DNA of 64,000 nt from Deltaproteobacteria bacterium. Its GTDB lineage: Bacteria > Myxococcota_A > Polyangia > JAAYKL01. The notes under the pieces are model-generated. The model ran no database searches. It worked only from the letters and a program-made list of their open reading frames with translations, and was not told the origin of the DNA. Each line of letters opens with the position of its first letter. The first letter of the stretch is position 1. Positions 1 to 9,000 of this stretch are shown here, piece by piece. The position numbers were made by a program, and so were the translations under genes. The DNA lies in assembly GCA_016935665.1 (NCBI GenBank), contig JAFGQN010000242.1, positions 1-64,000 of the forward strand, written 5' to 3'.

Positions 1-37
1 TAACGAGCCGTCCTTGCTTTCAATGACGGACAAAAAA

Positions 38-79
38 ATGGGACAGGTCCCGTTTATGCTTGACGGGGACCCTGTTCAT
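38..79. repeat. REP-like imperfect palindrome
   Basis: The arm ATGGGACAGGTCCCGT is followed after a short loop by ACGGGGACCCTGTTCAT, nearly its reverse complement. Each arm is also partly self-complementary (GGGAC AG GTCCC). From memory, such GGGACAGGTCCC palindromes often accompany REP-associated transposases in deltaproteobacteria. The element abuts the ribosome binding site of the first gene. A mobile gene could lie just outside the window, but this is inference. Confidence 0.5.
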
Positions 80-89
80 GGGAGGATTT

Positions 90-701
90 ATGAGTTGCGT
101 GAAAATTTTCTTAAGAAGTATGCTTATCATTTCGCTATTTGCTACAGGGTGCGCCAGTAGTGATGCGGATAGCAGTGATGCTTTTAACCCCGGGATAACC
201 TGGGATGCCGTGTCCGCCCAGACAGTGGTGAATCTGGAAAACAGTGATGAACAAAAATATTACATTTCCTGCACTGATTTTGTCAGGTTTTATCAGCAGG
301 AGGGGACAAAGAGAGTTCGTCTGGACTATGCGGGGCTGAAGTCGCTGAAGGAGACGCGGGATGGATATTTTGTAGACGAGTCCCTTATTCTTCCCCCTAT
401 CGATGAATGCGATATAGTGTCGTGCGAATCCTTTAACGGATTTGAACGGAAATATGAGATGAAAAAATACGAATACACAGGAGATCGGCTCCTGACAGAT
501 CAAGAAAAAACAGAATATCAAACGCGTCTGACTCAGCTTGGTGACACGAGTGCTGTACCCGAAAAACTGCCCGAGTATGTGTCTTCCGAGGTCCATGGTG
601 CTGTTGAAGTCGAAATTGACTATTTTGACCAATCCCAATGCAGTTTTACCCCCAAAGAAATCCCGGCCAATACATACCTCGATTCTTTTATAATTCCATA
701 A
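90..701 (+). CDS. Putative lipoprotein of unknown function
   Basis: The 203-residue product starts with a lipoprotein signal peptide: a short basic region, the hydrophobic stretch LIISLFATG and lipobox Cys21. It should be lipidated and held in the envelope. I chose the ATG at 90 because GGAGGA at 81-86 fits as its ribosome binding site; an upstream in-frame TTG at 60 lies inside the palindrome and has no such site. The mature protein is Asp/Glu/Tyr-rich with four cysteines in two close pairs near residues 107-112 and one later (CDIVSC and a C near the end), so disulfides are plausible. I recognise no domain. No neighbouring gene suggests a role. Confidence 0.7.
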   Translation: MSCVKIFLRSMLIISLFATGCASSDADSSDAFNPGITWDAVSAQTVVNLENSDEQKYYISCTDFVRFYQQEGTKRVRLDYAGLKSLKETRDGYFVDESLILPPIDECDIVSCESFNGFERKYEMKKYEYTGDRLLTDQEKTEYQTRLTQLGDTSAVPEKLPEYVSSEVHGAVEVEIDYFDQSQCSFTPKEIPANTYLDSFIIP

Positions 702-1342
702 CATCAGTCCTTTCAGCCATTTTAAGATAACTGAAACCTCTGGATTGAATTGAGAATAATGCCCTCTTCACAACGCTCCATCTGAACTAATACAATAACG
801 CACAGAAAACCGTCCAAATCACATCTCACCAAAACAGTGAATCTTCCGATAATTCTATGAATTGTGGATACATCATAAAGTACACAGCAGTCCTAAGGTG
901 CCAGTACGTCGTCAATACGGATTTGAGTTTATCCATATGGGATTCCTTCGAAATTTTCCATTGCCGGCAGTCGTTTGGGCGGGGAAATCAAGTTTTGCCA
1001 ATCTGGGCACGCGGAGCTCCAGCTCCGACCATAAGTATTCTAACAATTTGCGGCGCAGGAGCGCCGCGTGCCCAGGATAAAAAACAGAACTCGACACACC
1101 TGGTCTTTTAGGACTGACGCATTGGAAGCATCTTTAGCTTTAAAAAAAGGCGAAACAGGTAATTGAGTTGTCCTCGACGACGGGCAGGAGACGTTGCATG
1201 CAATCTCTCTACGATAAGCGCGTCCTGTATTATCTGTCGTGTGTTCGGTACTGAGAGTGTAGGCATAATGAAAACGCAGCAGCGCCCTTTGTTGTAAAGT
1301 TGAGTTTAAGCAAAAACCAAAAACCACAAAGGGATGCTGCAA
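702..1342. other. Intergenic stretch with a palindrome, no supported gene
   Basis: I see no convincing coding region here. Short reading frames exist on both strands, but none has a ribosome binding site together with a recognisable product. The only structure is the inverted repeat at 1005-1073. The left end of an IS110-type remnant begins at about 1290-1343. Confidence 0.5.
1005..1073. repeat. 23-bp imperfect inverted repeat
   Basis: The arm GGGCACGCGGAGCTCC continues to 1027, and its imperfect reverse complement occupies 1051-1073, ending GCGCCGCGTGCCC. The 23-base loop is AT-rich. The outer 10 bases of each arm match perfectly. Each arm has its own inner palindrome (GGAGCTCC on the left, GGCGC..GCGCC on the right). 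This looks like a dispersed hairpin element or small MITE rather than a terminator, because no T-run follows. Confidence 0.55.
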
Positions 1343-1525
1343 ATGAAGAGTATCGGAATTGACACTCATAGTCGACACTGTGTGTTTGCTGTGAAGAACA
1401 AGAAAGGGAAACTGCTTGAACCTAATCTAAAAAGTGTTCTTCGAATTATTTTTTGCAATACTGGGCGTCTTACCGTCTTTACATACTACTCTTGTACCAG
1501 TGATAAACTTTCCAATTGTTCTTGA
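1343..1525 (+). pseudogene. IS110-type transposase, N-terminal remnant
   Basis: The first 26 codons from ATG 1343 read MKSIGIDTHSRHCVFAVKN and onward. This resembles the start of the DEDD (RuvC-like) domain of IS110-family transposases, which open with an IGID motif carrying the first catalytic Asp. After about residue 28 the resemblance ends and the frame stops at 1525, whereas full-length family members exceed 300 residues. It is therefore a truncated, non-functional remnant. An IS110 assignment from so short a stretch is provisional. Confidence 0.5.
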
Positions 1526-1563
1526 AAATATTGCTTCAAGAAATAAATACATCTGAACACTGT

Positions 1564-1597
1564 ATCATTGGCCATTCCGAATCATTGGCCATTCCGA
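1564..1597. repeat. 17-bp tandem duplication
   Basis: ATCATTGGCCATTCCGA occurs twice, directly abutting (1564-1580 and 1581-1597). It lies between the IS110 remnant and the next lipoprotein gene and may be a footprint of insertion or slippage. Confidence 0.6.
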
Positions 1598-1719
1598 AGT
1601 GTCGTTTTTTTGGGGTAATCCAACGAAATCATGATTCGCACAACGATTGGATATTGTTGAAATTCGCAATGAAGGATTGAATTAAAAAAAGAAAAGCAAT
1701 TTGGAACGGGAGGTATTCC

Positions 1720-2469
1720 ATGAAAGGTATTTTTGTTGTTGGTCTGCTTCTGTTTTTGGCAGCGTGTCAGAGAGAGGGCCAAACAGATGGTCTGGGGACG
1801 GATACTAAAAATGACAGTGCGGCAACATCGGTTTCTTCGGATGGTTCGGACAGTGACTCTGGCACTGGCAATACGCCCATGGATACTAGCGACAGCCGAT
1901 TGCCCATTGGTTTTGATACCGCATCCCAGGCCATCGCCACAGATAGCACAGAGATGCAATCTTCTGACGATGGTGATACCGCCTCCAACACAGATTCCAG
2001 TACATCCAATACTACAATTACGTGCCCGGAGGGGACACAGATGCATACGACGGCCAGCGGCAAGGTGGTTTGCTGCAATGGTTTGTATCCCGTTTTCTGT
2101 GACGAGAATGATGCGGGATATTCGGGAAGCTGCTGGCCAGAGGAGGTGAACTGCGATTCCATTACATTGTGCAGTGACTCGTGGCACGCCTGTAAAACCG
2201 GCTCTTTGCCATACTGTGATGCGTCGGGAAATATGATTTGTTTTCCGTGTGACAACGATGCCTCTGTTTACTATACGTTGAGTGGCATGCCAGTCTGCTG
2301 CGATGAGCCATCGCCATTGTTTTGTGATGAAAACGCAGGCGGTTTCCCTGGCGGATGCTGGGCCAGTCAAATAGACTGCAGCACCATCATCTGGTGCGAA
2401 AACCACTGGGGCGCGTGCGCCGCCGGGAATGCGGCAGTGTGTCAAAACGGTCTTGTCGTATGTCAGTGA
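1720..2469 (+). CDS. Cys-rich lipoprotein with two tandem modules
   Basis: The product has 249 residues. GGGAGG six bases before ATG 1720 supports the start. The signal peptide GLLLFLAAC puts the lipidated Cys at position 16. Residues 17-103 form a Ser/Thr/Asp-rich spacer. Two homologous Cys-rich modules follow (about 104-175 and 178-249). Each contains a CC pair, a FCDENxxGxxGxCW motif, a second Cys cluster and a terminal C. Eight or more cysteines per module suggest a disulfide-bonded extracellular fold. I do not recognise the family. Similar spacer-plus-Cys-module lipoproteins are common in myxobacteria-like genomes. It stands alone, with debris on both sides. Confidence 0.75.
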   Translation: MKGIFVVGLLLFLAACQREGQTDGLGTDTKNDSAATSVSSDGSDSDSGTGNTPMDTSDSRLPIGFDTASQAIATDSTEMQSSDDGDTASNTDSSTSNTTITCPEGTQMHTTASGKVVCCNGLYPVFCDENDAGYSGSCWPEEVNCDSITLCSDSWHACKTGSLPYCDASGNMICFPCDNDASVYYTLSGMPVCCDEPSPLFCDENAGGFPGGCWASQIDCSTIIWCENHWGACAAGNAAVCQNGLVVCQ

Positions 2470-2502
2470 GCAAAAAAAAAACGCCTTACCCAAGTCCCTG
2501 CC

Positions 2503-2942
2503 CCGGGGTATTTTATTTTTCCGACTGATTCCAGAACAAAATTTTTGTACCGTTTGATTGCGTCAATACGCAGCCATTTGTAAAGGGCGAAGAAATTGGG
2601 ATTCATGCTTCGAAGCACTTCCCGCGATTGCGGTTTATCTTTGTGATATTGCTTTAACACGGCGTCCATTCCCATGAAAGTCTGTCCATTTTTTCTCATT
2701 TCATCTGCGATTTCTTTTTCCTGCCTGGCTATATCTTCACCAATCAGTCTTTCAAAGACGTCAGGCCGCATGCTTTCATTTGACCAGGCAGGTGCAGCTG
2801 AAGTTCGGCACAGTTTCGGGCGGCGTACTCCGGTCTTTTGTGCGGCCATGGCGATGCAATACAGAAAGATTTGTGTCGTTTGTTTGGTTGGCTTTAGCCA
2901 GAATTTTCTTTGTATGGTGCGTCTGGTGATGAAATATACTAA
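2503..2942 (-). pseudogene. Transposase remnant, copy 1 (REP-associated Y1-like)
   Basis: On the minus strand this region encodes a C-terminal piece ending with a KWLRIDAIKRYK motif. From memory this matches the tail of large REP-associated tyrosine (Y1) transposases of deltaproteobacteria. The catalytic N-terminal HUH/Tyr domain is absent and the reading frame shifts partway through (about 2880). It shares an 83-base block (2547-2629) with only about two mismatches with 13210-13292, and a second block (2909-2937) with 13330-13359. It is a decayed copy of the same element. The family assignment is moderately sure; the pseudogene status is clear. Confidence 0.55.
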
Positions 2943-3085
2943 TGTTAACTGACTTATACGTCCACCTCTGACAAGACCGAGAATTGGTATTTTTTCCATA
3001 ATTTACAAAAAAACACTAATTTTTTGAGTATACGGACCGTTTTTTCATGTGCGATTGAACTTGTGTTAAAAGAAAGGGTTGACCT

Positions 3086-6000
3086 ATGGGGAAAAACACC
3101 AGAGCCATGATATGGCACAGTTTGCAGTTCAGCATCAAAACGCCTTCCTGGATGAGCGGGGAATATCTGACAATTTCAACCAATGTGTTTCAGAATTCGC
3201 CCAACCTGAAAACAGTGCTTTCTTTATTTCTGGGCATCGTTTTTTTACAGGCAGCTTTTATTTCCGGTTGTAAAGAATCGGATAACGTGAACTTGAACGC
3301 CATTTCCAAGTACGAAACCGATGAAACTGAACCGGAGCAAATTAACAATTCCAGCCTAAAAATGGCACGTCCCCTTTACGAACCGTTATCGGTGCTGCTT
3401 GGATGTGACGCCAATAGTCTCACCCCATCGTTTGGTTCCAACTATGGCACATCGCTGGATGGGGGTGAGACATGGCTGGTTATAGAAGGAGATCCCATTA
3501 TTGTGGCGGTTGGCTCCCTTGGCACCATGGCCGCATGGTCCTGTCAACCCGATGGTATTAAGCGTCAGTACTACGACGAGGATGCCTGGGGGACCAACAT
3601 ATGGCTGAACGGCGCGGACACGGGCGCACACTACAGTACTCCGTACTTTAGCAGCGCAAACGAATTTACAGCTGTATCGCATACCTTGACGGACGCCAAT
3701 ACAATCACATCTGTTTACCAGGTTGCCATGGGGGTTCAGCTAACCCAAATAGTTACCCTTGAAACTGGCGACTACTATTACAACATACACTGGGAGCTGG
3801 CCAACTCCAGCGGTTCGGATTTCACAGACGTTCGTTTTTTTCATGGGGGCGACACGTATTTTGGTGGCGACGACTCCGCCCGGTCGTGGTGGAACGCTGA
3901 AAGCCAAATGATTTACGTAAACAATTCGAGCTTCGAAACTTCTGGCGTCATGGGCTTTTTCGGTGGCGGCGCAACCCCAGCGGCGTATTACTTTGGTGGG
4001 AGGTACAATACCGGCAATGACTACGCATCCAGCACTGGCAGACTTCCCAATTCGGCGGATTCCAGCTATGTTGACGCGGGCTACCATCTGGAATGGGATC
4101 GTGCCACCCTGGCAAATGGCGAAACATGGACCATTGAAGCAACTCAAATATGGACAGACCCGGCGTCGCTTCAGGTTGTCCCTCCGGCAGATGGATACGC
4201 TCAGGCGGATCAGACTATGGCGTTGTCCTTTACGGTTCACAACCTGGATGCCGGTAGTTCAGCGACAGTAGACCTGGCAGCGGAATCAACAGATATAGAC
4301 TGGACCGTCTCACTGGATTCTTCAAGTATTACCCTGTCGGCCCTTGAGGCAGCAGATGTTTCAGTGAATGTGACAGTGCCATCCGACGCCGTTGCGGATG
4401 ACATTAGCAGTATTTCACTGGTGGCTTCCGTCGACGGCGCCACAGTGGCGGTTGGAACATCAAAAGTGACCGTCTTTGTACCGGATTACACGATTTCACC
4501 TGAATCTGTGGATTTTGGCTACGTACTGATTGATGAAAGCGACACTATAACGGTAACCATTTCCAACACCGGTTCAAATATGGAAATAGGCACAATAGGT
4601 AACTCTAACCCATTGGCGTCACCATTTGTAACCGCCAATGATACATGTTCAGGCCAGACTCTCGCAAACGGGGAGAACTGTACTCTGGATGTCACATTTT
4701 CTCCAACAGCAGAAGCGGATTTTGCAGATTCGTTTAACATCCCTGTGGTATCTCCCCTTGTGGCCAATCATATCATTGACGTGGCGGGCGTAGGTTCCGT
4801 ACCATTATCTATCGAAAACAGCAGTGAAGATGCTGTTTATCAGAACGGTGATTCCGCAGTGGCTATAGATTCGGCAATTGTGGTTCTGGGGACGGAAAAT
4901 GTGTCGACGGCCAAGGTGACTATCGAAAACCTTCAAACCGGTGATGTACTGGCCTGCACCGAGAGCGATGGGATTACCTGCAGCTACGACAGCGGTACGG
5001 GGATTTTGACCCTGTCTGGAAATGCGACCACCGCAGCCTACCAGACCGTTCTGCGTACGGTTACCTTTTACAACGCAGACACCGGCGCCAGCACCGAAGA
5101 GCGCGTTATTGGATTTGCTGTTGGTAATGCGCTGTATTTCTCGGGCAACGGTCACTTTTACGAAACGAGAAACGTCGGTTCGCCCATTACATGGACAGAC
5201 GCAAAGAATGCGGCCGCGGCCGCAACCTACAATGGGCTGCAGGGATACCTTGCGACGATCACATCGTTAGAAGAAAACGATTTTGTGTATTCGAAAATCA
5301 CCAGTCATACATGGCTGGGCGCCAGCGATGCGGAAAGTGAAGGAGACTGGAAATGGGTGACCGGCCCGGAGAATGGAACGTCGTTCTGGTCGGGCGATTA
5401 CAGCGGCTCCGCAGTGGATGATTTGTTTAATTCCTGGGCTTCTGGCGAACCCAATGATTCCGGCGGTAACGAAGACTATGCCCAGATGTATGGCACTTCG
5501 ACCACCTGGAATGATCTGCCCGATTCCAGCGGCGATATGATGAGCTACGTGGTCGAGTATGGCGGCATGGATGGCGACCCGGTCCTTCAGATTAGTGATA
5601 ATAAAATATTGAGCATTAATGATGCCCCGGTGGTTTCTACATCCGCAAACACCACAGCCACCGAAGACGTGGAATACGCCTATGATGCAGATGTCACCGA
5701 TGCTGATGGCCCATCGGCCACGTGGTCCCTGCTTGTGGCGGACACCTGCGGTGGCGCGATTAATTCCTCTTCCGGCGTCTACACCTTTACCCCTGCCGGC
5801 CCAGTGCCTGCAGATGATTGCGTGCTGTCGATTCAAGTGTGCGATAGTGGAGATCCCGAACTTTGTGGGTCCGAAACAACAACTATCAGCATCACTGCCG
5901 TCAATGATGCGCCGGCGATTTCAACGACAGCCACAACCGAAGCCACTGAAGATGTGGAATATTCTTACGATGCAGATGTGACTGACGACGATGGTCCCGG

Positions 6001-9000
6001 TGTGACATGGTCAGTGGTGAGCGCCACAGATACCTGCGGGGGGGCTATCGATTCCTCAACCGGGGAATATACATTCACACCCACAGGCCCAGTTCCGGAT
6101 GCCAGCTGCGTTATGGCCATCAAAATTTGCGATGGCGGCAGCCCTGAGCTTTGTGATACCGAAACCGCCACCATCACCATCACCGCAGTTAACGACGCGC
6201 CGCAGATTTCAACATCTGCCACAACCGGCGCCACCGAAGCGGTGGAATACACCTACGACGCCAATATGTCCGACGAAGATGGCCCAGGTGTAACCTGGAT
6301 GGTCACCGCCTCAGATACCTGTGGTGGCGTAATTGATTCATCCACCGGCGTTTACACGTTCACCGCGGCAACGCCGGTCCCCGCTGAAAACTGTGTTGTG
6401 GCAATTCAGGTTTGTGACGGGGCAACTCCAAATCTTTGCGATTCCGAGACTGCAACCATCACGATTACCGCTGTAAACGACGCGCCGCAGATTTCAACTT
6501 CTGCCACAACTGAAGCCACTGAAGACGTGGAATACGCCTATGACGCTGACTTCACAGCGAATGATGGTCCTACCGACACCTGGTCGGTGGTCAGTAGCAC
6601 AGATACCTGCGGTGGCCAGATTGATTCTTCAACCGGTGTTTACACGTTCACCCCCTACGGACCTGTTCCCGAGGAGAGCTGTGTGATGGCGATTCAAATA
6701 TGCGACGGGGCCACTTTGGAACTGTGCGATACAGAGACAAAAACCATAAACATCACTCAAGTTAACGATGCACCGGTAATATCAACCACTGCAGGCACAA
6801 GCACATCTGAAGATACGCAATATTCCTATGATGCCAACATAACCGATCCGGACGGCACTGGGGCAACATGGACGGTTACCGGCCTGGACACCTGCAATGG
6901 CATCATTAATGAATCAACCGGCGTCTATACGTTTTCACCAGCAAATCCCGGATACTGCGTTATGGCAATCCAGATTTGCGACGGTGGCACGCCGGATTTA
7001 TGTGATACAGAAACAGCAATAATCAATATTAGCGATGTTAATGAATGCACCGCAGGCATCCATAACTGTGACCCGCTCACTACCTGTACCAATACCATCG
7101 GCGGATTCGTCTGCAGCGCCTGTCCTTCCGGATACACCGACACCAACGGAGACGGCACACAGTGTGATGACATCAATGAATGTACGCTGGGCGCCGATAA
7201 CTGTGATTCGTTGACCACGTGCACAAATACCACTGGCGCCTTCACATGCAGCGCATGTCCCTCAGGATACACCGACACCAATGGCGATGGCACTCTGTGC
7301 GTTGACATCAATGAATGCACTGCACAAACCGATAACTGCGATGATTTGACCACATGCATTAACAATGTCGGCGGCTTCACCTGCAGCGCCTGTCCTTCCG
7401 GGTATGCAGATACCAACAGCGACGGTACTCTGTGCGTTGACATCAATGAATGCTCTCTTGGTACCGACAACTGTGATTCTCTAACAATGTGCACCAATAC
7501 AGCAGGCGGGTTCACCTGCAGCGAGTGTCCCTCCGGATACACCGACACCAATGGCGATGGCACGTTGTGCAATGACATTAATGAATGCACTGCACAACTC
7601 GATAACTGCGATGATTTGACCACATGCATTAACAATGTCGGCGGATTCTTCTGCAGTGCCTGTCCTTCCGGATATGCGGATACCAACAGCGACGGCACTG
7701 AATGTGTGGACATTAATGAATGCACCCTGGGCACTGACAACTGTGATTCGTTAACCACTTGCACCAACACAGCGGGGGGATTCAGCTGCAGCGCATGTCC
7801 GTCAGGTTACACCGATACCAACAGTGATGGCACCCTGTGCACTGACAACAACGAGTGTACCCTCGAAACAGACAATTGTGATCCATTGGTGAACTGTATT
7901 AATACTGCGGGTGGATTTACCTGTGGCGCCTGCCCGTCAGGCTATACCGATGTCAACGATGACGGCACCGAGTGTGTGGACATCGACGAATGCGTATTGG
8001 GAATGGACACCTGTGATGCATTAACCGACTGCACCAATACCGTGGGTGGATACACCTGCAGCGCGTGCCCACCAGGGTTCACCGACACCTTTGACGACGG
8101 CACCGAGTGTATGGACATTGATGAATGCGCGCTGGAAACCCACGACTGCACAGGCCTGACCACCTGCATCAACACAGCCGGCAGCTTTGCCTGCAGCAAT
8201 TGTCCATCGGGATATTTCGATACCAACGGTGATGGCACCCAGTGTGATGACATTGACGAATGCGCCCAGGGCACCGACAACTGCGACCCACTGACAACCT
8301 GCACCAATTCGGAAGGCAGCTTCACCTGTGGCGCCTGCCCGACCGGATACGACGATGTCAATCTTGACGGTACGTATTGTGCAGATATAGACGAATGCGC
8401 GGAAGGCGCCGACAACTGCGACGACCTCACCCCCTGTCGCAACATACGGGGCAGTTTCATCTGTAGCCTCTGCCCGGCCGGTTACACCGATGTCTTTGGC
8501 GATGGCTCCAATTGTTTGGACATTAATGAGTGCAAGCTGGGAACCGACAATTGTGATTCACAGACCACCTGCACCAATACCAAAGGGGGCTTCACCTGCA
8601 GCAGCTGTCCATCGGGATACACCGATGCACGCAATGACGGCACCCATTGCATTGACATAAACGAATGCTGGGGCGACGGTCACGACTGCGACGAGTTGAC
8701 CACCTGCCGCAACACAGCGGGAAGCTTCACCTGCACCGCGTGTCCATCCGGGTACACCGATACCTGGAACGACGGCACTGAGTGCGCTGACATCAATGAA
8801 TGCGCCCTCGGCATTGACAACTGTGATTCGTTGACCACATGCACCAACACAGTAGGCGGCTTCACCTGCAGCAGTTGCCCCGCCGGCTACACCGATACCA
8901 ACGGCGACGGCACCCAGTGCAACGATATCAACGAATGCGAGGCCAACCTTGACAATTGCGACGACCTCACCCCCTGCCACAACACACTGGGCGGATTCAT

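Noticed and set aside
2463-2999. A 178-codon minus-strand frame as an intact gene.
   Set aside because: Only the C-terminal half matches a transposase tail, and the frame is disrupted compared with the second copy near 13 kb; it is a remnant.
6925-7770. Long minus-strand frames opposite the EGF repeats (also 7942-8460).
   Set aside because: They mirror the repetitive coding sequence and have no start site or domain of their own.
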